64,000 nucleotides of DNA from Centroberyx gerrardi. Lineage: Eukaryota; Chordata; Actinopteri; Beryciformes; Berycidae. A program made the translations under genes and the position numbers. Position 1 is the first letter of the stretch; each line of letters opens with the position of its first letter. The notes beneath the pieces are model-generated. The model was not told the DNA's origin. It ran no database searches and saw only the letters and a program-made list of their open reading frames with translations. The DNA lies in NCBI RefSeq assembly GCF_048128805.1, contig NC_136003.1, positions 26,348,885 through 26,412,884 on the forward strand. Direction: 5' to 3'. Of the stretch, positions 32,865 through 45,051 are shown in pieces.

Positions 32865-34625
32865 TCACCCCAGGTCGATGAGATCCTCGTCACTCTGCTC
32901 CTCCTCCACCTGTCGACTCCTCAGCCATTCCTCTCTCGCTTGCTTCACTTCCTGGCCGTAATAATCGTGGAGTTTGCTGAACTCCTCCAGTGGATCCAAA
33001 CCGGCCAGTGGCCATTCCCCGTACAGAGGCGCCGGCCCGTTCAGCGGAGTCACATGAGCGTTTCTCTTGGGCCAAAGCTTCGGAGACTTCTTATTTGTCA
33101 CTTTATTGGGTATGGAAGGCGTCTGTAAAACGTTGCTGGCACTGTAACTCCTCCCCTCTCTGACCGCCGCTCTGGGCCCCTGGGTGGGGAAGAAGGAGCC
33201 GGGGTTCATCCGGGTCACCGACTGGCTGAGGCCCTTCACTGTCGGACCAACACCAGAGCTTTGTTGCTGTTTAGCTTCTGTGGACAGAATATAGAGAGTT
33301 AACCAAACCATGCCAACAATACAACAGCACAGTATGCTGACAAAACACACAAAGCCACAATATATGATATGATATGATACAGGGTGGGAACCAGGTGGGG
33401 TCAGACACAAATGTGCAATGACTCATTTGTGGAACAGACGTGTAAATTTACCTGGATACAGGCTCACCAGAAAAATATTTATGTGGGAAATCTCTAATAA
33501 GTCTTTTATATGAAATATTTATCATGTATTTTTCACAGTAGATGAAGGTTTGACTTGCAGGAAATGAAAGCTAAGTTGTTCCTTATATAAAAGTATAAAT
33601 AAAAGTGGTCCATCTGGTATCTGGTTTAAACCTAAATTAACACTCACATTACAGAACCTGATGTTATGTTAAACTTATCTAGAAGTCACAGATCTTTGTG
33701 CACAGTTGAGGTCAGGTGCATTACCACTAGCCATTGAAACAGGAAGGTTTAGTAAAACTCCTGAAGATGAAAGACCATGTCTACTTGTGATGGGAGAAAT
33801 TGACTGTCCAGCATAAGTTGCTTTAAGAAATGTGTTGTATCACAAAATTACTCCTGTCTTTATTAATTTCTTAGATGATTATGAAAAACTTGAACTATGT
33901 TTTAGAAAGGATAGTTTCCATATTTCCATATCGCTTCATTTGTAAAGCATGGGGGGAAAAGGCAGGATATTCTGTTTGTGCGATATCTGAGTTTGAGTTT
34001 TTTATGATGTTGTACACCCATGTAACTACTTGGTAGTGTCATGTAAGTCCATGTGGGCTGGGTTCCTTGTGTGTATGACACTTTAATAAACTAATCGATC
34101 AGTCAATCAATATATTCACCTTCATACTGCCTCCCCAGGTCTCTCACCAGCAAGGAGAGGTAACAGTGGCTGGCTGACAACAAGGCTTTGACCCAGCTGT
34201 CCTGAGTCAGACGATCCTCTGCTGCGAACCTGTAGGTCTTCAGTCCCGGCCCCTGGAACACCAGGGAAAAGGCAAACTGCCCGTCGGACTCAGAGTGGCG
34301 CACCGCACATCCCTCCAGCACGATGACACCCAGTAGGTGCCGGTCCGCTGGGCGCTCCTGGTAGAACAGCAGGTTCGCCTTCAAGACAAACCACCGCCGC
34401 TGGTAGGAGGCATTCCTCTCTTTCTATGGAGAAATATATGAAAGCAAAGCAAAATAGTAAAGTTATTACACCTGTTATCAAATGGAAATGAATATTGAAG
34501 ACTCTGCAATTGTATGTATGTCTGTGTTTGATGTTTTCCCAAACCTTTTTGTAGAGATATCCCTCTTTATCCACAGGAGAGGTGCATGATAGGTAATGGG
34601 TTAAAATCTTCTCATGGATCTTCAT
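32865..34625 (-). CDS. Sesquipedalian (PHETA/FAM109)-family PH-domain protein
   Basis: Three coding exons on the minus strand: 34625-34545, 34423-34120 and 33277-32865, totalling 798 bases, 265 residues. The ATG at 34625 gives MKIHEKILTHYLSC, matching the family start MKLNERSL; it lies just after a splice acceptor, so a 5' UTR exon must exist upstream. Residues about 20-125 form the PH domain (GYLYKK, QRRWFVLKANLLFY, VIVLEGCAV, SWVKALLSAS). After a Ser/Pro-rich linker comes the F&H motif FSKLHDYYGQEV (32946-32981), which in PHETA1 and PHETA2 binds the ASH-RhoGAP part of OCRL/INPP5B. By family knowledge it works in endosome-to-Golgi recycling. The acidic tail ends SDEDLIDLG. It may be neither PHETA1 nor PHETA2 but a third paralogue (see findings), so no symbol is given. 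Confidence 0.88.
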
Positions 34626-36077
34626 CACAACACCTGAAGAAGAAAGTAGTTTCACACTGTGGAAGGTTTCCAGACTGAAGAGTGCATCCAGTCTGGTCAG
34701 ATGTGGAAACCCACATGTGAATGCTTTTTGGACCTATGTTGGTTTTCATATGTGAACAATGTTTTTTTTCACATTGTGTTCTGACATCACATGTGACAGT
34801 TTTTACTTCAGATGTAAAAATTTCAATTCATAGGTGATTCATAGTGTTTTTCTTTTTCTCGTGAACATTTTTTCACGTTTTAACCTGCCATTACATATGA
34901 TTTGTTTCACATGTGAAAACTTAATTTCACATGCAGAGAGACAATTCACAGGTTCATTTTCACATATAGGAAAATGGAAAAGGGACATTTCACATGTTCA
35001 CAACATGCGTCCAAAAAGCACATGTGCTTTAACTTCACGTGGGTTTTCATGTGACTTTTCTGGCATATCATATGTACAACATAAAGCAAACATTTTAAGA
35101 AATGTCCTGCACTTTCTTCAGCAAAACATTCAATAAAATCATCAGTCAACCTGATTTTAAATAGTAACTACTTAAACATTGCACCACAATAAGTGATCAC
35201 ATGAGTTCAATTCAGCTGATCTTTATTATTCTCCAAGGAATAATCTTTGTGCATAATGTTTAAAAGCAACAAGGACGAACAAGTAAACTCATATATAACG
35301 AGAAACATCAATAATCAAGGTAATAATGACAGTAACAGTAATATATCTCAGTAGTTTAAATACTAATAAAACCATGTCTCATATTTTCCAGTCACTGGGT
35401 TTACCAGCCATAACTCCCCAACTCCTGTCTCAGAGAAGTGACTCAGACTTACCTCTGCCAACGCTGAATCACTCACCGGGTCACTCTACATCCACAGGCA
35501 GAGGCTTTTACATTATTTACACATGCAGATGAATTCCTCTGCTCCTCATCATTCCTAACCATGCAGTCAATTGTATTTTCTCTGGTCAGGATACATCCAG
35601 AACGAGACAATGTTTAAATATAAAGTTTCAGGTTACTACCACCGGTCCTCCCTCGGGTGCCGGAGGACGAGTGTTGAAATATAAATAACTCGACCCACTT
35701 CCTGGTAACAAAACCCTGACACATTATATTCTCTCTCCTCTACGCATCAGTCCACCTTGTGCTGCGATGGGTCAGACTTGGCCGAACCAAACTGTCTGCA
35801 ACAACTGTTACCTGCAAAACCTGATGCTGAAGTGGAGTCTGATGCTTCCGCCTTCTCTCTCTCTCTCTCTCTCTCTGTCTCACTTCCACATTCTGTTCAA
35901 ATATGTAAATTTTCTCACCCTCAAATGAGTTTTAGTTTACTCTCTGATGTTGTGTGCCTTGACTGATGGTTGACTGTTCAGGGAGGCATGGAGAGCTTCT
36001 GTCAGAAATTGGCAAAATCTAGTGATGTTTTACATAATCAGAGGTCTCAAATCCTCTTTTCCCAGCTCTCTCTCTCT

Positions 36078-36119
<42 letters not shown>

Positions 36120-36960
36120 CCAAACTGGCCTCCAATAAGCATAATTTTGCTATCTTTGAAATAAAAAAGAAACTATCTTTCATTTAAACTCATGTTATCA
36201 TTGTGGGTTTAAGACAGACAGAGGTCACCATGGCTCTCCATATTGTTTCACCTGTTCTTTCCAAAGTCACTTCTCCTTTCTAGTCTGATGTAGCTACCTT
36301 GAGCAATTTCCCACACTGCACTTCTCCATAGGCCGGACCAGGTTGGAGGTACTCTGACTTGCTAAAACTCAACACCAGTAGTTTCAAATTTAGTAAATTA
36401 ACATATAACAAAATGTACAATCTATAACTCTGGATGAAATGTGACCACTGCTCGGGCTTAAAATAATCTTCAAAAAATAGTCTTATTGCACATGTCACAT
36501 TCAAGGAGAGACCAGGGAGAGACAGTCATCTTCCAGAATTGAAAAAATATTTTATTTTCAAAAATCGATTTGGCGTCATTTCCTGTTCAAACCGGATCCG
36601 GATATGACAGAGATCCAATAACGAACGTCGCTTGAATTGTTTTCACCAGGTCTGGCCACACTTCTGCAGCTATGTATTAGTTTATCAGCTGTATTTGTCT
36701 ATATTTACTTCAGTAATGTATAAGTAAACGCATGTAAGTAGTTAATTAAATGTTATCTCACATTTAGCGGGAGTTTGGACTGTGATAAATGCCTTGCTTG
36801 TTCTGCGCGCGCTGTGTGTCTGCTGTTGTTGGCTAACACGAGCCAGTTAGCTAACTAGCAAAACAACACAAAAACCTATTAAATAAAAAGTGTAAACGAG
36901 CCACTACGTACTGCTAGAAGTGTAACTTGAACTATGTTAAATAAATGATTCCCGTCTCGC
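34626..36960. other. Upstream region of the PHETA-like gene and cd2bp2 promoter side
   Basis: From 34700 to 35060 the sequence carries many diverged copies of CACATGTGAAA in both orientations, apparently a decayed repeat. A CT tract lies at about 35856-35876 and a CA tract at about 36079-36118. The cd2bp2 start region lies after about 36600; a non-coding first exon is implied by the acceptor CTGTAG at 36965-36970, just before its ATG. The 5' UTR exon of the PHETA-like gene must also be here but I could not place it. Confidence 0.5.
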
Positions 36961-36973
36961 CCTCTGTAGCACC

Positions 36974-39900
36974 ATGTCGAAAAGAAAAGTAACATTTGAG
37001 GACGGTAATGGGGAGCTTGATCTGGATGACGAACTTCCTAACAAAAAGGTAACTGTCCCGTTCACATGTTTAGGGAGGGGAGGGTGCTGTCCAAAATCTG
37101 GTGTCCTTTAGTTCTAACAAATACTGAAAGGATTGTGTTTTTCCTGTCATGCCAAGCACATCCATCTTGGATCAGTTAGAATAGCTCCCAGCATGAAACT
37201 CCCATTTACATCGCACCTGCTAAAGAAAATTTATATCTAAACACTTTTTATTGGTTTGGCAGCTTCTTTCCTTCATTTACTACTTAGACCTAAGATGTCT
37301 ACTAGTCTAATAATTATATCTTCATTAATGTAAACATGTAATTATTTTATATAATTTGCACCAGACAACAATGTCCATCACAAGTGATAATGGCGATGGG
37401 TTGGATATTTTCAGAACAAGGAAATGAAGGAAACATGAGACATGATAATTTATTGGGAGGATTTGTTTGCCTTGGCCTGTGTGTGTTTAACAGCAGTCAG
37501 TAGTACTGTTCTGCCTTGTGTGACTCCAGGTAGGTCTGTCTGCTACAGTATATCGTAATGGGTTTAGATCAAATGCATTCAACAGTGCAAAGCAAATAAA
37601 ACTGACAAAACTAAGTCTAGATGGATTACTGTTTTGAATATGTTTTTCAGGTGAGTTAAGTAATGTGATACTGACCATTTTGCTTCGTTGCTTCTCTTGC
37701 TGGTGATCTAGACTTGTGAGGCTGTGAGTGGCCCCGGCTCCAGGTTCAAGGGCAAACATTCTCTTGATAGCGATGAAGAGGATGAAGGAGACGACAAGGA
37801 AAGCAGCAAATATGACATTCTGGCCAGCGATGACGTGGAGGGTATGTGTTGTCTATTGATTATTTAGGCTGTATCTATGAAGTGATACATGTCTGCCTGG
37901 CAAGTGGCCACATGTACATCGCTATGAAAGATATGTTTTTATTTTTTTCTGAATGCATATTTTTGTGTTATTGGTAAGTCTGAATCGACAATGTTCTTAT
38001 TCCTTTTAAGCCAAGTTTGGGTGAAGCGTTAGAGAAGCGACCTTTTGACAACAAGGTGGCTGAATCCTTGGGCTTGCTGGGAAACTTTCTCCCCTCCCTT
38101 AACGTCAAAATGCCCCAAGTTTAGCAAGATAACATTTTACCTAAACGAGCGATGAAAAGTGAAAAGTGCCTAAGATCACAACTTTGTTTTCAGGCCAAGA
38201 GGGAGCAACGATTGACTGCGATGAGGGAGTTCCCATCACACCCTTTAACCTGGACGAGGAGATGCAGGAAGGATACTTTGACTCTGAGGGAAACTATTTC
38301 ATCAAAAAGGACGAACAGATCAGAGACAACTGGCTCGACAACATTGACTGGGTAATTGCATTTTTGTGATTTCTGCTCCATGTTGGAAGGCTTGACAAAA
38401 AATCTAATTGCGATTATTTTGACAGAATACCATCACAATTTTTTCTTGTCATACATTTTTTAGAACTTTAAAATTGTTTAAAGAAAAGTGAATTTGTTAA
38501 AAAAAAAAATAGATGTCAGTAGGCAGGATTTACTGAATTTGAGTATGATGAAAGATTTTCGCCAATATTGTACTTGATTCATGGACCAAAGATTACCTGC
38601 AGCACTAAAACACCTTGTTTAGAAATCCATTTTGGACGCTCCTCTCTCTCTTAAGCAATTAATTGCAGCCTCTGAAATCGCAGAAGCGATTTTGATTTTT
38701 CGATCGAGCTCTACTGTGCAGTAATAAAATTTCCTCTTTCCAGGTGAAAATAAAAGAACAACCTTTCAAGCAGAAGAAGAAAGGTCTCGGTGCCAAAAGG
38801 AGACGCAGAGCGGGCGATGAGGACGAGGCCGAGGAGGAGAAACTGCGAGAGGAGCAGCAGGCCAACAGCGATAATGAAGAAGACGTGGAGGAGAAGGAGC
38901 CCGCCGAGGACCCGCTGGCCTCCTACACGCAGTCCCAGCTCACCGAAGCTGTGGTGGAGCTGCTGTTGCCCGGGGAGACGGTGGCCAAAGGTCTCCGTCG
39001 CCTCGGAGGGCTTGGCGGGCGAAAGAAGAGCAAGCTGAGGGAAGAGAGCGAATGCACAGAGGAAACCAAACGGGATGCAGAAAAGCTGGACAGGCTCACG
39101 GCTCTGGCTGACAGACTGGTTGTGTGCGGGATGTTCGAGATCTATCAGCAAACTTATGAAAAACTGGCCTACGTGCTGAAGGGCATGAGCCAGAAGCAGG
39201 CAGCTAAGAGGCAAAAACCCAGCGGTGGTGATGACGACGAAGAAGAAGACGAACTCGATATGTTTGGAGATAAATTTGATGAGACGCATGCCAGCAAATC
39301 ACAGGAAGAGGAAGAGGATGACAGAGAAAGAGGTTACTCCGCCTTCGCTGTATTCCTGTTGTGCGTTTACCTTCATTGTCTCAAAATGTCCCGTTGTGTT
39401 TCATCCCGTTTTGTCTTTCCTCAGTGAGCGATGGAGTGATGTGGGAGTACAAATGGGAGAATAAGGAGAATTCAGAGCTCTACGGCCCCTTCAGCAGTCA
39501 GCAGATGCAGGTAAGATCTGTTTAGTGGTGAAAGATATTGACAAAAAGAGTATTTTATGGAATATTGCAATTGCGATTTAAACTGTGATTCATATCATCA
39601 CAAGTTTTTCTTGTCATAAATTGTTTAGAACTTTAAAATTGTTTATAGAAAAGTGATTTTGTTAAAAAAAAATTGATGTCAGTGCAGGAATTACTGAGTT
39701 TGAGTATGATGAAAGTTTTTCACCAATATTGTACTTGATTCATGGACCAAAGATCACCTGCAGCTTCTTGTTCAGAAATCCATTTTGGATGCTGCTCTCT
39801 CTCTTAATTAATTGTAGCCTCTGCAATTTTGAAATTGCTGAGCTGAAGTTGTGATTTCAATGTTTTCCGATTAATTGTTCAGCTCTAGATCTGTTGCAGC

Positions 39901-41719
39901 AGTTTGAGATTAAAGAGCAGTTCTAGGGCTTGTAGGTGATTCAGTGGACCGGTGCACTTGGCCAAAAAGCTCCTCATACTTCACAGTTGTGCCTCTATAT
40001 CTTTTCTTTCCTGTCAATCTTAAACACCACAAAAATCTGAATCAAGGCTTGCTTGGTATCGTGGCTCTGATGAAAACAAAATATGAGGAAGATCAGGTGC
40101 TGAGAAGAGCATATCAGAGAGAGATAAGAAAAACCTGACGAAGATCCATTAGGATCGACACGTTGTCCTTGTTTACAATAACAGTGTATGGAGCAATAGA
40201 GTGCAGACTTCTCTCTCTGTTGAGATATTGGAAGCAAAAATTGTTAGCTGTTAGGAATTTGTAAGCAGTGCCAGAGCAAGTCAAGTCCATATTTGTTGAG
40301 TAGATAAAGTTTTAATGTTACTTGTCATATGAGGCTGAAATATATCTGTTTTAGAAGTATAATCAAGTATTTGATTATATACAAACAAGCACCGAATGTT
40401 GATGTCCTTATGTTGTCATGTTCGATACTTTTTATCCAGTGTGCCTTAAAAAATAACTGATCTGTAGCTGTAAACTGATCTGTAAATCCTACTAGGGATA
40501 CACCAATATGTTTTTATTTTTTAGGCTGATACTGATATCTAGTTTCTCACTGCTCATATCACCCGATACTGATTGTTGTAAGAATGTAATACAAATACAT
40601 GTACAAAACAGATTACACTTTTCAGACATGCCTACCTTCAAATAATCAAGTGTTATCATGAGTAATAAATAAGAATAATAAGCAATAATAAATAAAAGGC
40701 CGCCCCCTCTTGGAAGTAATTGACTCAGTGAAACAAGTAGGGCTGGGCGATATGGTCGTAATCAATATCAATAAACGGTAATTGCTCGAGTCCCAACTCA
40801 GTCTCAAGTCAAGTCCCAAGTCTAAATGTAGATTATCAAGTCATGTCCAAGTCAAGTCCTTGTCATTAATGTCAAGTCTCAAGAACAGCAAGTCAAGTCA
40901 GAACAAATCAAGAGTCCAGTATCAATTTAATATCTTAAAGAAAACTAAATATCTAGGATTTTTCAATGCAATATCATTTTAATAGAATAAAAGTTTGAAT
41001 TAATTATTTTCCGTAGAAATTCAGAAAACAGAATTTAAATTCAGTCATCTGGTGGAACAAATGTAATCACTTTCAATCTAAGTAATTTACACAAACACAA
41101 GATCTTTTGTCAAGACTTGAGTCTCCACCCCAGATTTTTTCGATAGCGATATATATCATGATATGGCTTATACATGAAAAATGAAATAATCAAATTGGTG
41201 TTCATTGCATTGAACTGCTTGCTTTGATGATTGTGTGTGATTTTGTGTGATGTCAAACAAAACCCTGAACTCTTTCTAATATTTAATTTTTCATTTTGAA
41301 TTTTTGAATACAATTTGCTTGTTATCAGTTACAACAGCAGAATTGTGTACACACACACACACACACACACACACAGGCGGCACTTCCAGCTCGCCTATAC
41401 AACAGTCAGCTGTAAAAATATAATCAGACCGATTCCTACTGTGCTTTTCAAAGCCCTAATCGTCCGATACGGACTGTCTACTGAAATGTATTGGTGCATC
41501 ACTGTTTACTACATCATGAGGTCGAGTGCTGATTCTTTTAACTTCAGTCTGACTCCACCTTTAACTGTCTGCCAGGTGGCTTTAATCTTCTTACTGTCTG
41601 TTTTCCAGGACTGGGTGGATGAAGGCTATTTCAAAGACGGTGTTTACTGCAGGAGGCTGGACCAAGAAGGCTCTCAGTTCTACAACTCCAAGAGACTAGA
41701 CTTTGAGCTTTATACATGA
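36974..41719 (+). CDS. cd2bp2: CD2 cytoplasmic tail-binding protein 2 / U5 snRNP 52K protein
   Basis: Six coding exons: 36974-37048, 37712-37841, 38194-38351, 38744-39332, 39425-39510 and 41609-41719. They total 1149 bases, 382 residues. The N-terminus MSKRKVTF carries KVTF, an RVxF-type docking motif for protein phosphatase 1, as in the human protein. Acidic and Lys-rich regions follow. The C-terminal GYF domain is complete over the last two exons: WEYKW, then [18 protein letters not shown], then the end [11 protein letters not shown] domains bind proline-rich ligands such as SmB/B' and the CD2 tail; in the nucleus the protein joins U5 snRNP assembly and leaves before the tri-snRNP forms. 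Poly(A) signal AATAAA is at about 41876. Introns 3, 4 and 5 carry several transposon copies. Confidence 0.97.
38390..38720. mobile_element. Non-autonomous DNA element, copy A (cd2bp2 intron 3)
   Basis: About 330 bp nearly the same as 39546-39890 in the next intron. Shared text includes TTTTTCTTGTCAT, AGAACTTTAAAATTGTTTA, TTGTACTTGATTCATGGACC and ATCCATTTTGGA. The ends resemble the fish repeats bounded by AGAGCTG-like termini, and the last bases here read GATCGAGCTCTA. It has no coding capacity. Confidence 0.7.
39546..39890. mobile_element. Non-autonomous DNA element, copy B (cd2bp2 intron 5)
   Basis: Same family and orientation as copy A. The right end reads ATTAATTGTTCAGCTCTAG, a typical terminus of this fish repeat group. 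It diverges from copy A by scattered substitutions and small indels, so the pair is not a recent duplication. Confidence 0.7.
40494..41502. mobile_element. Nested DNA transposon derivatives (three levels) in the last cd2bp2 intron
   Basis: The outer element has inverted ends GGGATACACCAATATG (40495) and ATTGGTGCATCAC (about 41490-41502). Within it a second element starts GGGCTGGGCGATATGG (40740), with related CGATAGCGATATATATC text at 41140-41160. Inside that, a third element (about 40785-41133) starts CTCGAGTCCCAACTC, is rich in CAAGTCAAGTCCCAAGTC, and ends GAGTCTCCACCCCAG. The third is the same family as the element at 60781-61006 in rusf1. None has a transposase frame. Confidence 0.65.
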
Positions 41720-43035
41720 TTTATGAGCGGCATCAGATGGATGATGACCATCATGATCACTATCATCATTCATCATCTCTCTCTCTCTCCCCTCCTCTCA
41801 AGTCTATCCTCCTTCCTCTCCCGTCCGGTGCTTTGGTGTCAAAACAGAGGCTTTGTTTTCTGTATATTGTTTTTAAATAAATTACTCATTTGTGTCTTGT
41901 CGCTGTGAGACTTTTTTTTTGTTCCTGAGGGCTAAAAGAGCCAGGTTTCATCATAGTATTCTTCTTAGACTGATTTGATTCTGAACTAGTGAAGTTTATA
42001 TGGCCATTTGACCTAACAGTCACACACATGGTGATATTCACTAGAATAGAAGAATACTCCGGTCGCTGCAGAGCGCTGCACACTTGGGAAACTAACGATA
42101 CTGGGAGCAGAAGATGCAACAAGCCTGTTACATCCAGGTTTCTTAAATCTCATAATTGGGACACTTGCCGGAAAGTTGGGCTATAATGGATTCATTGCAG
42201 TGGAATATTATAAAGGAACAGCGTCAAGTATTCACAGACAGAATACAGGCCATAGTTAGATCTTTTGCATGTTATTAATGATAGATCAGTGCTGCCTCCA
42301 CAGGACTTTAAAATCTATGATGTTAGTCTGTTGAATATGAGAGAGTTAGGTCAATGGTTAATTGGATTGAACTTTTGTAAGGTATGGCATGACATGTTAA
42401 CATTTAATCACTTGAGCCATTTCAAATTCTAAGTATTTTTTTCATTTATAACAAGTCATAATTGCAATAAATCATCCATGATATAATTTTGACAAGTAGT
42501 GGTAATTCTAATCATATCTATAATGAAATTATGATCAGTCAAGTTGATACTTTACATCTATAACTTGCTTATGACTTGTGAACTATGCCAGTGGAATTGT
42601 AGTGAATTATACATTATAAATTGATCTTTTTTGTAATCCAAGGGGAGAGGAGCTACAGGTTACTGTGAGGAACTGTAACTATAAAATGGATTTGTATACA
42701 GAAATACTAGGAAAATATTGTTTTAAAAAACTAAATAAATCTGAATGTATCATTCTGACTAATCACAATTACATTTTGTGTGAAAATATAATTTGGACTA
42801 CTGAGTTAGAGTGCTCATATGTTAAATTGCCTTCCCATACTTTACACAAAAATGGTGTTCAACTGATCAATCTGACTTGTCATAATTCCATTTTGACATG
42901 TCAAAATGTATTAACTTACACAGCATATTTACATAGAATAATTAAGTTAAATACTTCTACTCATTAACCAAAATCTACTTCTTTCCAGTTATCAGGTCAG
43001 GCGAGGACAAAGACTGTAAAAAATTTTATCCGCTT
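41720..43035. other. cd2bp2 3' UTR and cd2bp2-prr14 intergenic region
   Basis: The cd2bp2 transcript probably ends soon after AATAAA at about 41876. From 42200 to 42970 the sequence is very AT-rich, with no recognised gene or repeat family. The prr14 promoter follows. Confidence 0.6.
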
Positions 43036-43190
43036 TCCTATTGGCTACCCTTCTCCGACGTCGCCCCGAAGCTGTCTGTCATTGGTTAGATTTCTGCAGG
43101 TTTTTCCGGGCGGAAAACGAAGTCGAGCTCTGATTGGTTGATCCGTCTGTCTGGTTGTCGGATTTGTAAAAAGGGGTACATCTGCGAGTC
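43036..43190 (+). promoter_or_regulatory. prr14: prr14 promoter with three inverted CCAAT boxes
   Basis: ATTGG (inverted CCAAT) occurs at 43040-43044, 43081-43085 and 43133-43137, spaced 41 and 52 bases, with a GACGTC half-CRE at about 43057-43062. There is no TATA box. Evenly spaced CCAAT boxes are typical NF-Y promoter architecture. The first, non-coding exon ends at 43267 before GTAAGT. Confidence 0.6.
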
Positions 43191-44206
43191 GCTGTAGGGC
43201 GCCGTCCGGCATGTCTTGTTTACGATGAGGACGGGATATTAGTCAGCGGTGTATCAAGACATCTCCGGTAAGTTAGTTTAACGTCATTTAGCTACATAAA
43301 CCATATTCAATTAAACTATGGGTTGTGAATATGCGTAATGCCTCACAGAAGAGCGCTTTAACGTCGGCAAGTCTGACAGTCAACGGCTATGACTATTCCC
43401 TGGTACTGAAACCCAGGCTGTATGTTATTCACTGTATGAATCTCGATGGAAACCATGCCGCGTTCACGGAGCCCCAATAAAAGCTCTACTCAGCTGTGGT
43501 TAAAATGTTTGACCTACTAGTTAAAGATATTTTATGGAGACCGTTGGCCGAGTAGACAGTCTAGCTAGCTAGCTAATGTTAACATTACCTCACACATGAA
43601 ACTTTGAATATGAGACCGGGTCTGTTCCAGCAAGTAGACCTCACTCCATTTTGATCAAATCGCTGTTGTCATTTGATGGAAAAATATCCGTTTGGAATTA
43701 ATTCGAATTTGAACGTAAAGCTAGATTTATGTCCGTGATATACTTATTTTATATCAATTAGCGAACTTACTAATTGCCGCGTAGTGACTTTATTCCCTTC
43801 CCTACGCTTTAGAGAAACTGATAAATAAACGGTAAAAAGTGCGACACACTGTCATTACGATAAAGATACGAACTGCTCATTTTCTATTTTGGTACCAAGG
43901 CTATTTCACAACGTGCATCCCCTTGACAATTCAAACGGCTGTGTTTAAAAATAAAAATTAGTATCGCAGCCAGTTAAGCTATATTCTCATTTAATTATTT
44001 ACTGTTCTTATTCTTCATTGCAGAATAAACCCCCGCCCTGCACCACCAGATAGTAAGTGAAGCCTCATTTTGTAATACCTATATTCCAGTGCTTTCATAT
44101 TGGATTGATACCCTGCATGTTTGTTGTGTTTTTTCCCCCCCGTTGTTGTTATTTACAGAGGAAGACAGACAGGGGACAGAGAGAGAGAGAGAGAGAGAGC
44201 AAGGGG

Positions 44207-45004
44207 ATGTTGACTTATCCCTCTGACTCGCTCCCTCAAGTAGTTTGTCCAATGGATGAAGATGCTATTCCCCCAAACCCTTTCTGTAGTGCACCCCCCC
44301 ACAGTGAACCTCAGCCACCTCTCCTCCCCCTTTCCTCCGTCACTCCCAGGTATAGTCCTCCTCGCACCTTTTTCTTTGCTTTCCAGTCGGTGTATTTTTT
44401 TCCCTCCTTGCCTATTTTGGCACATTTCTCTTCCTCGCACTTAATGGATCGATGCTTTTTAGGACTAGCAGAGTCTTACACATACAGCTCCTCTCACTGT
44501 GTTGGAAACACTGTGTTGTTTATAGGCTGAAGGCTGCTGTTTTCTTTTTTTTTTTTTTTTTTTAAACGTTCACAGCTGTGAGAATGATGGGATATCTGGC
44601 ATCAGGAGGAGCGGTCGCATTCAAAGGGTTAGAGATCAGACTCCGAAAAAGCAGAGCCACAAGGACAGCGGGGCAGCACCGAGACCGTCCAGACAAAACC
44701 CGTCCCCCGCCAAGAGAGAGAGGGAGAGCGGCATGGTAGACATTTTTAACTTAAAGCTCTTGTTTAGAGACTTTTTAATAATAATAATTAAAAAAAAACC
44801 ACTAGTTGCTGATACAGCGCTCATGCAATGCCCATGCATCTCTGATTTCTAGGTGCAAGTGTCACAGTCTCTGTCAGTAAAGCTGCTGAGAGCCGATGGC
44901 ACACATGTACAAGAGAAACAAAACAAGGTCAGTTTGTCTTTACTTGCTTCGCTCTTGGTCTCTCCCTCCCTCCCTCCCTCTCTCTCTCTCTCGCTCTCTC
45001 TCTT

Positions 45005-45051
<47 letters not shown>

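Noticed and set aside
38711-39289. 192-codon minus-strand frame rich in Leu/Phe opposite cd2bp2 exon 4
   Set aside because: It is the antisense of an acidic/Lys-rich coding exon; the plus-strand frame continues into the intact GYF domain.
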